64,000 bases of DNA from Streptococcus sp. Marseille-P6264. Its GTDB lineage: Bacteria > Bacillota > Bacilli > Lactobacillales > Streptococcaceae. Positions 54,353 to 62,535 of this stretch are shown one piece after another (the first letter of the stretch is position 1; the number at the start of each line of letters is the position of its first letter). The position numbers and the translations under genes were made by a program. The notes under the pieces were generated by a model, which saw only the letters and a program-made list of their open reading frames with translations, did no database searches and had not been told where the DNA came from. The stretch is from assembly GCF_902460355.1 (NCBI RefSeq), contig NZ_CABPTO010000007.1:1-64000 (forward strand). The letters are read 5' to 3'.

Positions 54353-56093
54353 GTGATTCTACTTGTAAACTTAATTCCTCTAATTGTGCAGGAGCGACCA
54401 AGCTTGGCGCTTGCGTCATCGGGTCAGAAGCCTTGTTATTCTTAGGGAAAGCAATGACTTCACGGATGTTTTCTTCACCAGCTAAAAGCATGACGAAGCG
54501 ATCCAGACCCAAAGCCAGACCTCCATGCGGTGGGAAACCATAATCCATAGCTTCTAGAAGGAAGCCAAACTGGTCTTGCGCTTCTTGAGCTGAGAAGCCT
54601 AAAGCCTTAAACATACGTTCTTGCAAATCTTTTTGGTTGATCCGTAGGCTACCGCCACCTAGTTCATAGCCATTGAGTACGATATCATAAGCAATCGCAC
54701 GAACCTTGCTCAGGTCTCCTTCCAGCTCCTGCTCAGAATCTTTTTGAGGCAAAGTGAATGGATGGTGGGCACTCATATAGCGGCCTTCTTCTTCCGACCA
54801 CTCAAACATTGGCCAATCTACCACCCACAAGTAGTTAAACTTAGCAGGATCAATCAAACCTAATTCCTTGCCTAGGCGGACACGAAGAGCACCTAGAGCT
54901 GCGTTGGCAACATCCAAGGTATCTGCCACAAAGAGAACCAAGTCGTTTTCTTCAAGATGTAAAGCAGCTGTCAACTCGCTTGACAAGTCTGTCAAGAACT
55001 TAGCAACAGGTCCAGCCAGTTCTCCACTAGTGAATTTGACCCAAGCAAGTCCCTTGGCTCCATGCTGCTTGGCTTGCTCTGTCAGCTTATCAATGTCTTT
55101 ACGCGAGTATTTGTCAGCAGCATTCTTAATCACAATCGCCTTGACAGCTGGTGCCTCAGAAAAGACTTTAAAGTCAACATCCTTGACAAGTTCTGTCAAG
55201 TCCTGCAATAACATGTCAAAGCGGGTATCTGGCTTGTCGCTACCATAGAGAGCTATGGCGTCATCGTATTTCATCCGTGGGAAAGGCAAGGTGACTTCAA
55301 TTCCCTTGGTTTCCTTCATGACACGGGCAATCAAACCTTCTGTGATGTCTTGGATTTCTTGCTCAGATAGGAAAGAAGTTTCCAAGTCCACCTGTGTAAA
55401 CTCTGGTTGACGGTCTCCACGCAAGTCCTCGTCTCGGAAACACTTGACAATCTGGTAATAACGGTCAAAGCCAGCATTCATCAACAGCTGCTTGGTAATC
55501 TGTGGACTTTGAGGCAGTGCGTAGAAATGACCTTGGTTGACCCGGCTCGGCACCAAATAATCACGCGCACCTTCAGGCGTTGACTTGGTCAAAAATGGTG
55601 TCTCCACATCGATAAACTCCAGCTCATCCAAGTAATTGCGGATGGAATGAGTCACTTTAGCACGCAACTTGAGATTTTCCAGCATTTCTGGGCGACGCAG
55701 ATCCAGATAACGGTAGCGCAAGCGCGTATCATCATTGGCTTCAATCCCGTCCTTAATCTCAAAAGGAGTTGTTTTAGCAGTATTCAGTACTGTCAGACTG
55801 TCCACGTGAAGCTCTACACTTCCTGTTGCCAGCTTGTCATTGACCTGTTCACGCGCGGCTACCTTACCAGTCACTTCAATGACAAACTCGCTGCGCAGGC
55901 TCTCAGCTGTCTTCATGACCTCATCTGAAACACTCTCAGGATTAATAACTAGCTGCATAATGCCTTCGCGGTCACGCAGATCAATAAAAATCAAGCCTCC
56001 CAAATCGCGACGGCGGGCAACCCAACCTTTCAAAGTAATTTCCTGACCGACATGCTCACTCCGAACACGTCCCGCATACATTGAACGTTTCAT
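54339..56093 (-). CDS. aspS: Aspartyl-tRNA synthetase
   Basis: A 584-residue class II synthetase. The N-terminal OB-fold ([20 protein letters not shown]) reads the anticodon. The catalytic core has motif 1 near FIDVETPFL, motif 2 [20 protein letters not shown], the bacterial GAD insertion (about 280-415), and motif 3 [20 protein letters not shown] is 5 bases before the ATG. hisS, the frequent neighbour, is not on the right side here. Confidence 0.97.
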   Translation of the reverse strand: MKRSMYAGRVRSEHVGQEITLKGWVARRRDLGGLIFIDLRDREGIMQLVINPESVSDEVMKTAESLRSEFVIEVTGKVAAREQVNDKLATGSVELHVDSLTVLNTAKTTPFEIKDGIEANDDTRLRYRYLDLRRPEMLENLKLRAKVTHSIRNYLDELEFIDVETPFLTKSTPEGARDYLVPSRVNQGHFYALPQSPQITKQLLMNAGFDRYYQIVKCFRDEDLRGDRQPEFTQVDLETSFLSEQEIQDITEGLIARVMKETKGIEVTLPFPRMKYDDAIALYGSDKPDTRFDMLLQDLTELVKDVDFKVFSEAPAVKAIVIKNAADKYSRKDIDKLTEQAKQHGAKGLAWVKFTSGELAGPVAKFLTDLSSELTAALHLEENDLVLFVADTLDVANAALGALRVRLGKELGLIDPAKFNYLWVVDWPMFEWSEEEGRYMSAHHPFTLPQKDSEQELEGDLSKVRAIAYDIVLNGYELGGGSLRINQKDLQERMFKALGFSAQEAQDQFGFLLEAMDYGFPPHGGLALGLDRFVMLLAGEENIREVIAFPKNNKASDPMTQAPSLVAPAQLEELSLQVESHEKD

Positions 56094-56212
56094 CTTTACT
56101 CTCCAAAATTTTAATTCTGTTACTATTTTACCACAAAGAGCCTAGGAAAGCCCCTCTACCTGTCCTTTTTCTGAAAAAAATTAAAAGTCTTTATTCTAGT
56201 GACCACTTTTAT

Positions 56213-56243
56213 AAAAAAGGTCTGGAATCAATATTCCCAGACC
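56213..56243 (-). terminator. Terminator of the 70-residue membrane protein gene
   Basis: On the minus strand GGTCTGG-GAATATTGATT-CCAGACC is followed by TTTTTT, 17 bases after the small gene's stop. aspS begins further left and probably has its own promoter in 56094-56212, which I could not place with confidence. Confidence 0.8.
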
Positions 56244-56260
56244 TCCTAATTTTATATAGA

Positions 56261-56470
56261 CTATTCCTTTTTCTTCCCATCCTCATAAAGACTGGGAGCC
56301 AGCGCTTTTGTCACCATGGCTGTCAAGAAGCGAAAGGCTCCAGCTGCCAGACCAAAAATCGGCGCCAAAGCACGGAAGAAAAAATCCCCTCGCATAAAAT
56401 AACAGAGCAGACCCGTTATCACAAACAAGGCCACTCCCTGCGCCACAACCACTAATAATATTTTCTTCAT
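56261..56470 (-). CDS. Small two-span membrane protein (about 69 residues)
   Basis: Begins MKKILLVVVAQGVALFVITG, a first span, then a basic loop, then a second hydrophobic stretch (FFRALAPIFGLAAGAFRFL) and a charged tail ending GKKKE. I prefer the second of two adjacent ATGs for spacing to GAGGG. It is monocistronic with its own terminator. I do not recognise the family. Confidence 0.6.
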   Translation of the reverse strand: MKKILLVVVAQGVALFVITGLLCYFMRGDFFFRALAPIFGLAAGAFRFLTAMVTKALAPSLYEDGKKKE

Positions 56471-56737
56471 CATTCCCTCGACTTTCTATAAACTATTATA
56501 GCATAAGGGGGGGAATGAGTGGAGAAAATTTTATCTTTTTAGAATATAGAAATATAATAAGATTTCTACAAAATAAACAGTGTTCTTATTATCATCTAAT
56601 TGACAGATTGACGAGCAAAAAAATCTGAATAATGGAGATAAAAGAGAAGGCAACTGTCTCCTCTATAATTGCTCTACTCTTGTACTAAACAAAGAGCCCC
56701 AAAAGTTAGATTTTGTGTCTAACTTTTGGAATGCCTC
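56471..56737. other. Non-coding spacer with two hairpins at the edge of the accessory island
   Basis: Contains CCAAAAGTTAGA/TCTAACTTTTGG (56699-56729), a 12-bp perfect stem just after the stop of the next gene, and AGAGAAGG/CTCCTCT (56643-56664). The second is followed by AATTGCTC and resembles the sequence at 59570-59604. No gene is seen. Confidence 0.55.
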
Positions 56738-57535
56738 TCACTCTGTCATACTATTTTGGCTTTTTTTATATTCTTTCGACTTTTCACCATACCAATCTTT
56801 AACTGAGTAGCCGAATTGTTTCCGATATTGTTCAGAATATTTAAAAAGATAATAGCCTCTCAGAAGGTCAATAGAAAAGACATATACAGCAAATAAAAGA
56901 ATCGCAGGCACAAAAGGTGTGACAATAGTATTGATTGCCCCCCTAGTATCACTTCCTGTCGAACGATCAAATAGTGCTAAAAAAGCAGTAATTCCCGTTC
57001 CCCCTATAAAAATGAGGCCATCAGAGACTTTCTCTGTAAACAAAGCTGATAAAGGAACAAATGGTTCTCTTTTTTCTACCGATTCTCTTATTTTTCTAGG
57101 AACGGTTCTCATGAGATAATAGCAGACAATTACAAACAGAAATCCCGATAGAATTCCTAGAAGATTTCTTCGTGAAGCTATTGATAAAGTTAAACAAACT
57201 TCCATTATGAATATTAACAAAAGCATATAACAAAAAGTTATATATTTTAAAATCATTGGATTGTTTCTATATTTTATAGAAGAAATAATATAAACGATAT
57301 AAAACATAAGAAACATAATAATTAAAGGTAAATTGAACCAACTAAAATTTTGTGTAGAATATATAGTATCACCGCTTAATAGTACAGGAACTACTAAAGA
57401 TAAAACATATAGCAAGATTGAAAACAATGCAAATCCTATAAATCTTTTATAACTCCCTTTAGTCTTTACCTTATTTATAATATCTTCATTAACAAAAGAT
57501 TGACTTTCTTCAAATGTATAATTAAATAATCTCAT
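56738..57535 (-). CDS. Membrane protein of unknown function (265 residues)
   Basis: A hydrophilic N-terminal 32 residues (MRLFNYTFEESQSFVNEDII), then six or so spans at about 33-55, 66-90, 98-117, 122-142, 175-195 and 205-230. The cytosolic C-terminus is rich in Tyr, Lys and Glu (YGEKSKEYKKSQNSM). AT-rich codon use, unlike aspS and the mal genes. It is transcribed after the two genes to its right, with 39 bases between. I do not recognise a family or motif. Context is an accessory island with toxin and immunity remnants. Confidence 0.7.
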   Translation of the reverse strand: MRLFNYTFEESQSFVNEDIINKVKTKGSYKRFIGFALFSILLYVLSLVVPVLLSGDTIYSTQNFSWFNLPLIIMFLMFYIVYIISSIKYRNNPMILKYITFCYMLLLIFIMEVCLTLSIASRRNLLGILSGFLFVIVCYYLMRTVPRKIRESVEKREPFVPLSALFTEKVSDGLIFIGGTGITAFLALFDRSTGSDTRGAINTIVTPFVPAILLFAVYVFSIDLLRGYYLFKYSEQYRKQFGYSVKDWYGEKSKEYKKSQNSMTE

Positions 57536-57574
57536 TTATATCCTCCATTATCCAAACCATCCTAGGGATTGTTT

Positions 57575-58297
57575 TTAATCTAATTCATCACTATCAGGGT
57601 GCTTTTTCACATAAATAGCTGCATAAATCGCATCTACCATGACAGCTGGCAAAGTCAAGGTCAACAAAATTCCCAATAAAATACCGAAAGCAATCTGAAT
57701 ATAACCTGTTAGGAGGGCGGGAATGATTGTTGCCCCAGCAAAAGCTACAGCAAAATTATTCCACCATGTTTTCTTTCTACTTCCCCTTTTTACTTGATTA
57801 AAGGCCCAGACTTTCCCCTGATTCTTTGGCAGATAATACCAAGCATAAAGACCACATGCAAAGATAAAAAGAAGTAATATAAAGATAACATAAAATGGAG
57901 TGAGAGGGGATTGATATATCTCCTTGGCTCCTATAGGACTGCCGTCTGAAATAACCATTAATAAACCAATAAAATCTAAACCTATCACTAAGCTTAAAAC
58001 TGTGAGGGCTATTAGATAATATATTAAAGCCTTCCATGCGTTTACCAAATAGGGAATAAAAGAAATGATAATACCTAATATATTCACAACACCGCAAAAC
58101 AAAGAAAGTCCTGTAAAGATGCCTAGATTGTCTTCATAAGTTCCAACCAAATACATAAAACCGCTTAATGCCAAACCAATCCATGGATATAACTTAATAT
58201 AAACTAAACTAACACCATCTGTAATCAAAGGACCATGGTATCTTTCTCTTTCTGTATCAATAATCTTCGCTTTATTTTTTCTATTTCTCTTTGCCAT
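57575..58297 (-). CDS. Membrane protein of unknown function (240 residues)
   Basis: Starts MAKRNRKNKAKIIDTERERY, a very basic head, followed by seven or so spans between residues ~30 and 225 and a short tail (KKHPDSDELD). A Trp/Tyr-rich segment (GLYAWYYLPKNQGKVWAF) precedes a basic cytosolic loop (KRGSRKKTWWN). AGGGAGG precedes the ATG. It is likely co-transcribed with the 265-residue membrane protein. Function unknown; the basic N-terminus and many spans could suit an export accessory role, but nothing proves it. Confidence 0.7.
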   Translation of the reverse strand: MAKRNRKNKAKIIDTERERYHGPLITDGVSLVYIKLYPWIGLALSGFMYLVGTYEDNLGIFTGLSLFCGVVNILGIIISFIPYLVNAWKALIYYLIALTVLSLVIGLDFIGLLMVISDGSPIGAKEIYQSPLTPFYVIFILLLFIFACGLYAWYYLPKNQGKVWAFNQVKRGSRKKTWWNNFAVAFAGATIIPALLTGYIQIAFGILLGILLTLTLPAVMVDAIYAAIYVKKHPDSDELD

Positions 58298-58444
58298 TAA
58301 CTAAACCTCCCTCCTATTGTTTTTATTAAGGCATCCTTAGCTACGACTCTATCAGACTAGAGCTCTTCTATTTTGCCACTCATGCCTCAAAATTATGCTT
58401 CACACTTTTTATATGTTCTGCTAATATTCGTTTTTGTCCCATTG

Positions 58445-59467
58445 TCACTCCGCATTGGATTTATAGTATTGTAAAAACTCCTCTTCGCTTTGAACCAGAT
58501 GCGCCTGTCCATCTTTCGAACTAGCCGCTGGAATGGTGATATCTTTAAAGATATTCGTACCTTCTGGAAACACGAGTTTTATCATATCTATGGACGTTTG
58601 CAAATCATCATCAGATGCAAGTTTATAGATATAACTTGTTTCGGGATTTTTAGAAATTATTTCCATAGATTTCGGGTATTTTCTATTTAAGAGCCAGTGT
58701 TTTGTATTATCTCCAAGTTTCCAAAAATGAATATCATCATCGCTAACATAAAAATCATGATCTTCAAATAACTGTGAAAAGGCATCTATCGAACTAAGTC
58801 CAATTTTAGGCGAACTCTTTTTTTGATTGTTCGGGTCAATATCTACAATCTTTCCTGTCTCTAAGTCTATCAATCTCTTAAGTAATTTGGATTCGTCTCT
58901 GACATCAGTGATGGTATCTTCTTTTTTCCGTAAAGAAATAGTCAGATATTCCTTACCATCTATACTGTCTATCGAATACTTATTTAATATAAAAGCAGGA
59001 TAATAGTTCTCATTATAATTTCTAGTGATCTCAAATACATCCAGCACTTTCTTGTTTAACTTTTCACCCTTAGTGTCATAGACATTTATTTTCCAATATT
59101 CCCCCTTATCTGGATAATTTTGTTCTAGGATAGGAAAATCATCTCGCACTTCATTCCGGGCGGATTTTGCTTTGAATCGCGCCGCATAGGAAACAAGGAA
59201 ACGTCTGCCAGCTATTCGCCCTGGAGATCCAAATTTAGGTTTTTTATCAAGAACTCTCACTTGTTGATTGACTTCCTTTTTACTGTGCCAATCAACTGTG
59301 ATCATTCTCCCATTTTCAATAAATTCATAATCCGTAATTTCTGTATCTATAATCCAATATTCATATTTAGATAAGTCTTGTTTTTCAAACTCTCGAATAC
59401 CAAATATAAAAAGGCTACATACACTAATAAAAATTAGAAAGATTGCACCGATTTTTTTAGCTTTCAA
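58445..59467 (-). CDS. Membrane-anchored extracytoplasmic protein of unknown function (340 residues)
   Basis: Begins MKAKKIGAIFLIFISVCSLF, an N-terminal span without a proper lipobox (Val rather than Gly/Ala/Ser precedes Cys), so a signal anchor is likely. The remaining ~315 residues are hydrophilic, with many aromatic and charged residues and beta-type alternation (YEYWIIDTEITDYEFIENG, YLTISLRKKEDTITD). It is separated by 147 bases from the next membrane gene. No catalytic motif was recognised. It may be an exported partner of the two membrane proteins. Confidence 0.7.
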   Translation of the reverse strand: MKAKKIGAIFLIFISVCSLFIFGIREFEKQDLSKYEYWIIDTEITDYEFIENGRMITVDWHSKKEVNQQVRVLDKKPKFGSPGRIAGRRFLVSYAARFKAKSARNEVRDDFPILEQNYPDKGEYWKINVYDTKGEKLNKKVLDVFEITRNYNENYYPAFILNKYSIDSIDGKEYLTISLRKKEDTITDVRDESKLLKRLIDLETGKIVDIDPNNQKKSSPKIGLSSIDAFSQLFEDHDFYVSDDDIHFWKLGDNTKHWLLNRKYPKSMEIISKNPETSYIYKLASDDDLQTSIDMIKLVFPEGTNIFKDITIPAASSKDGQAHLVQSEEEFLQYYKSNAE

Positions 59468-59611
59468 TTACCCGTTCTCCTATCATCAGACTAGCCGTCT
59501 ATCTACCTTGTCCCATTATACCATATTGAATATTGAGCGCCGATAGGAGGATAAGGTCTGTCGCAAACAAAAAAGAGAAGATGGTCGTCTCCTCTAAATT
59601 CGCTCATTTTA

Positions 59612-59983
59612 TCACTCTGGCAATTCTATCTTCAAACCCATATCCGTATTCTGCAATGTCTTCTGAGCAGCTGCTAGAAAGGCCAAGCCTTTATCAGATG
59701 GAGAATATTGGAAAGTGATATTGATGACTTTTTTATTAAAGCTATCGCCGTATCGTACCACATACTGCTTGCTTTCGAGGAAGTAGATGTAGTTGTTGAG
59801 TTTTTCTTGAAGTTTCAACAAGTGTTCTTCTTCCAGAGACTCTATCCATTTGTTTTCATCAATCAACAACAACTCCAGATGGTCATCAGAGACACCCATC
59901 GCATCGAGAAGGGCATCCTTCACTTCTTTAGGTACATTTGCAAATTCTTTAAGAATATTTTCCTCAGTTAAATCTACCAGCAC
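59612..59983 (-). CDS. DUF6572-like protein with a foreign N-terminus
   Basis: A 123-residue ORF with a GTG start and no clear ribosome site. The C-terminal ~88 residues (LELLLIDENKWIESLEEEHL, LNNYIYFLESKQY, ITFQYSPSDKGLAFLAAAQK) are about 80% identical to the end of the fusion protein at 61593-62168 and look like DUF6572. The first ~35 residues (LVDLTEENILKEFANVPKEV) have no counterpart there. In the same frame upstream of a TAG at 59990-59992 lies a further coding-like stretch (see 59990-60052), so this is probably a chimaeric remnant. An immunity-type role is inferred from neighbours only. Confidence 0.6.
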   Translation of the reverse strand: MLVDLTEENILKEFANVPKEVKDALLDAMGVSDDHLELLLIDENKWIESLEEEHLLKLQEKLNNYIYFLESKQYVVRYGDSFNKKVINITFQYSPSDKGLAFLAAAQKTLQNTDMGLKIELPE

Positions 59984-59989
59984 TTCATA

Positions 59990-60052
59990 CTAACGGTATG
60001 CTTGAAATCCCTCAGGATATGGCAAATCTCTAGTATTAAAATATTGTAAATT
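59990..60052 (-). pseudogene. In-frame upstream remnant of the DUF6572 ORF
   Basis: Reading the same frame upstream of the TAG gives NLQYFNTRDLPYPEGFQAYR, then stop, then YEVLVDLTEEN. The sequence looks like genuine protein on both sides of the stop, suggesting a longer gene cut by a nonsense mutation and truncated further upstream by a TAA at 60053-60055. Confidence 0.45.
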
Positions 60053-60087
60053 TTACAAAGCTGAACTCGATAGCCCTAGTTTAGATT

Positions 60088-60642
60088 TTAGTATGCTAAA
60101 TCAAATTTTGTCCATTTTCTTGTATCTAGATCTAATAGAAAATTAAAACAATCACGACCGTAGGAATCTCGATTCTCCTCAATAACTGCATCGCAAACAA
60201 CTTTTATTTGGTTACTAAGAACATCTGTGACATAGACCATAGTATAACCCTCAGGAGATTTAGCTTGATAAATGAGATTACCATATAAATCCAATATTTT
60301 CATTTCAGTAACCGAAGTCTGTTCAGACGAGATTCTATAAATAACTAAAATCAGTTTTTGATTGGGGTAGAAAGAGACTGATTCTTTATTAGGAATCTCT
60401 ATTTCATGTTTTTTATTATAGCCCCAGGAAATAATGTCAGTCGACTCATGATATTGGAGTATTAACACCCCATCTATAGAGTAATAATAAAAATCTGATG
60501 CAATAAAATTTTTTCCAACTCCAATAAAAATAACATTTTTATCTTTATCAAAGTCTACAAATATTATATTTTCTATGTGAATTTCTATAGTTTCTCCATT
60601 ATTCTCCCACTTAACACTTTGGTCAGTATATTTAACCCTCAT
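60088..60642 (-). CDS. Probable immunity-type protein (184 residues), unknown family
   Basis: A soluble protein beginning MRVKYTDQSVKWENNGETIE, with repeated short beta-strand segments of the form I/V-hydrophobic-D-x-D/N-G (FVDFDKDKNVIFIGVG, YYSIDGVLILQY, ILDLYGNLIYQ). This suggests a beta-propeller-like or all-beta fold. GAGGG lies 8 bases before the ATG. It starts 13 bases after the end of a broken toxin-like fragment (60656-60970), the usual place for a cognate immunity gene. No signal peptide. Function inferred from position. Confidence 0.55.
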   Translation of the reverse strand: MRVKYTDQSVKWENNGETIEIHIENIIFVDFDKDKNVIFIGVGKNFIASDFYYYSIDGVLILQYHESTDIISWGYNKKHEIEIPNKESVSFYPNQKLILVIYRISSEQTSVTEMKILDLYGNLIYQAKSPEGYTMVYVTDVLSNQIKVVCDAVIEENRDSYGRDCFNFLLDLDTRKWTKFDLAY

Positions 60643-60655
60643 ATAGACTACCCTC

Positions 60656-60970
60656 TCAATATTCTATATTACGAATTCCAATTATCTCTAAATGTTTCAT
60701 TTTTTCTCTCCCCATCAACATTTCAATCTGATTGGGACCACCTGGCAAATACATGTTGATTTCCAAATCTATTTGAGGTCCGATAGATCCTACATTTGCA
60801 GGGATTTCACTCTCTTCTTTGACTCTATATTGAACAACTCTATCAATATCTTGAAAACCTCCTGTCATCTAGGACATTGTATAATTGCCATTTTCTCCAG
60901 TTATAATAAACCCATTTCCTTTTATTTGATTCATTTGGTAATACACCCTTTCCCCTTCATATAAGTATGC
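60656..60970 (-). pseudogene. Polymorphic-toxin C-terminal remnant with in-frame TAG
   Basis: An open stretch from 60970 reads AYLYEGERVYYQMNQIKGNG and ends ENGNYTMS. It is then broken by TAG (60869-60871) and continues in the same frame as MTGGFQDIDRVVQYRVKEES, GSIGPQIDLEINMYLPGGPN, QIEMLMGREKMKHLEIIGIR to a stop at 60656. The two halves read as one domain of the sort found at the C-terminus of secreted polymorphic toxins. A TGA lies directly upstream at 60971-60973, so the N-terminal delivery part is gone. The second half could start from the ATG right after the TAG. Confidence 0.6.
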
Positions 60971-60998
60971 TCAATGAAAAATATATGACTGTTTCTAA

Positions 60999-61286
60999 TC
61001 AATCGATTTCTGAATCATCTAACTGAATTGGAGTTTCTTTTATCCAAAATTTTGTTTTTATCAAACGATAAAGTCGATTTATTGCATCACTTTCATTTTT
61101 AAATTCGTCTCTTATCCAGATATCTTGGCGCTCATTAACCTCATATACTTTATATTGACTAGATTTCTCATCGTAATAGTATCCTAAGGTAAATTGACCT
61201 TCAAATCGTTCATCAAGTGCAATATGAAATATCCCTATCTTATCTCTATGTTTATTAATGAAATTTACTAGTTCTTGTTTCGTCAT
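60999..61286 (-). CDS. Imm59-like immunity protein
   Basis: A 95-residue protein starting MTKQELVNFINKHRDKIGIF, with YYDEKSSQYKVYEVNERQD and a C-terminal end TPIQLDDSEID. It aligns along its whole length with residues 1-95 of the fusion protein at 61593-62168 (TKQEL/RKQEL; YKVYEVNERQ/FIVYEVTERQ; PIQLDDSEID/PIQLDVSEID). From memory this fits Imm59-family immunity proteins. It follows a toxin-like fragment by 22 bases. Cytosolic, no signal peptide. Confidence 0.65.
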   Translation of the reverse strand: MTKQELVNFINKHRDKIGIFHIALDERFEGQFTLGYYYDEKSSQYKVYEVNERQDIWIRDEFKNESDAINRLYRLIKTKFWIKETPIQLDDSEID

Positions 61287-61308
61287 TTTAAATTTTCCAT
61301 GGTGTTTC

Positions 61309-61503
61309 CTATAGTTTCACTACCTTAAGTGGATTGTAGTATTTTTCCTTGAATTCCTTAAGGAGCTTCTCTACCTTTTCTTCATCAGTTTCATTAGTGC
61401 CAGGCTTATATACACGTGGATTTTTTATTTCATAATAGCCTTGACGTTCAATCGCAGATAGAAAATCATCGTAAGAATACCCTTTTGTACCAATCGTTGG
61501 CAT
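61309..61503 (-). pseudogene. Short toxin-tail fragment (64 residues or slightly more)
   Basis: Reads MPTIGTKGYSYDDFLSAIER, QGYYEIKNPRVYKPG and ends EFKEKYYNPLKVVKL. The same frame is open for 12 codons upstream (KDYLTVLNSELL) to a TAA, and no ribosome site precedes the ATG. This suggests a C-terminal piece of a larger toxin placed before the Imm59-like gene. It may still be translated as a leader, because a promoter-like sequence lies at 61556-61561. Confidence 0.45.
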
Positions 61504-61555
61504 AAGTAGTTCGCTGTTTAGAACTGTTAAATAATCTTTTTATAAATATAGTCTC

Positions 61556-61561
61556 ATTATA
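61556..61561 (-). promoter_or_regulatory. Extended -10 upstream of the Imm59-like gene
   Basis: The minus strand reads TG-G-TATAAT. It sits between the terminator of the fusion gene and the toxin-tail fragment and could drive the downstream immunity genes. The -35 is unclear because the region is a hairpin. Confidence 0.4.
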
Positions 61562-61567
61562 CCACAA

Positions 61568-61591
61568 AAAGAGAGCGTTTCCGCTCTCTTT
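61568..61591 (-). terminator. Terminator of the Imm59-DUF6572 fusion gene
   Basis: AAAGAGAGCG-TTTC-CGCTCTCTTT is a perfect 10-bp stem with A/T runs. On the minus strand it directly follows the stop codon and ends in TTTTTGTGG. Confidence 0.88.
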
Positions 61592-61592
61592 A

Positions 61593-62168
61593 TCACTCTG
61601 GTAATTCTACCTTCAAGCTCATATCTGTAGGTTGTAAGACTTTCTGAGCAGCTGCTAAAAAGGCTAGACCGTTGTCAGATGGAGAATATTGGAAAGTGAT
61701 ATGGATGACTTTTTTAACAAAGTTATCGCCATACCGCTTCACATACTGCTTGCTTTCGAGGAAGTAGATATAGTTGTTGAGTTTTTCCTGAAGCTTCAAC
61801 AAATGTTCTTCTTCGGTATCTGGAAGCCAAAGATTGCCATCTATTAATAAAAGTTCCAAGTCTGTATCACTCGTTCCGATTGCATCAATTTCTGAAACAT
61901 CTAACTGAATAGGAACGCTTTTAATCCTACATCTAAATTTCACAACCTCATATAATTCTTTAATAGCATCCTCCTCTCTTTCAAAACTAGCTTTTTCATG
62001 TAACTGTTGACGTTCAGTCACCTCATACACTATAAATCTATTTGCACTTAAATCCTGATAATAGCCTATCGCAAACTGATCTAAAACTTTTTTATTTAAG
62101 TATACAGTATAATATCTAAGCTTGTTGCTATTAAATTTTAAAAAATCTAATAATTCCTGTTTTCTCAT
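61593..62168 (-). CDS. Imm59-like/DUF6572 fusion protein
   Basis: A 191-residue two-module protein. Residues 1-95 (MRKQELLDFLKFNSNKLRYY ... VPIQLDVSEID) correspond to the stand-alone Imm59-like protein at 60999-61286. Residues ~96-191 (AIGTSDTDLELLLID ... TDMSLKVELPE) correspond to the DUF6572-like ORF at 59612-59983. The stand-alone Imm59-like protein stops exactly where the fusion continues, after the shared SEID. GGAGGAG precedes the ATG, and a strong terminator follows. Probably a functional immunity protein; its toxin is not visible here. Confidence 0.7.
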   Translation of the reverse strand: MRKQELLDFLKFNSNKLRYYTVYLNKKVLDQFAIGYYQDLSANRFIVYEVTERQQLHEKASFEREEDAIKELYEVVKFRCRIKSVPIQLDVSEIDAIGTSDTDLELLLIDGNLWLPDTEEEHLLKLQEKLNNYIYFLESKQYVKRYGDNFVKKVIHITFQYSPSDNGLAFLAAAQKVLQPTDMSLKVELPE

Positions 62169-62193
62169 TAGTTCTCCTCCATCATTTCTATAT

Positions 62194-62535
62194 TCAGCTA
62201 ATGATTTCCTCGATAGTAGTTTCTCTATCTCTCACCAAATCATAAAATCCTACATGAACGCCTTCCTCATATAGCCAGCACAAGTCGGTGCCGTATGGGG
62301 CTTCAAAAATTTTCAGTATAACAGGAGCAATTTTTACAATGCTATTTGCTCCTAAAATTGTGAAATTTTTTGAATTAGCTAGGTAAGCTTCATCATCTTC
62401 GATTGATAACAGTGTCCAGCCATTTAATTGTGGAATAGCAGATTTCTCGCGATAGGAATAGCGAATAGCTTTTCCATCAAGAATATTGTTTGAAACAACA
62501 AAACCACCAAAATCATTGTTATTAATTTCTACCAT
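62194..62535 (-). CDS. DUF2185 (Imm33-like) immunity protein
   Basis: A protein of about 113 residues with the DUF2185 pattern: GGFVVSNNILDGKAIRYSYR near the start, then AIPQLNGWTLLSIEDDEAYL and ILKIFEAPYGTDLCWLYEEG. The family is listed among bacterial immunity proteins in polymorphic toxin systems. I prefer the ATG at 62535 (AGGAG 7 bases upstream) to the one 6 bases earlier. It overlaps the end of an ankyrin-like stub by 14 bases. Confidence 0.7.
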   Translation of the reverse strand: MVEINNNDFGGFVVSNNILDGKAIRYSYREKSAIPQLNGWTLLSIEDDEAYLANSKNFTILGANSIVKIAPVILKIFEAPYGTDLCWLYEEGVHVGFYDLVRDRETTIEEIIS

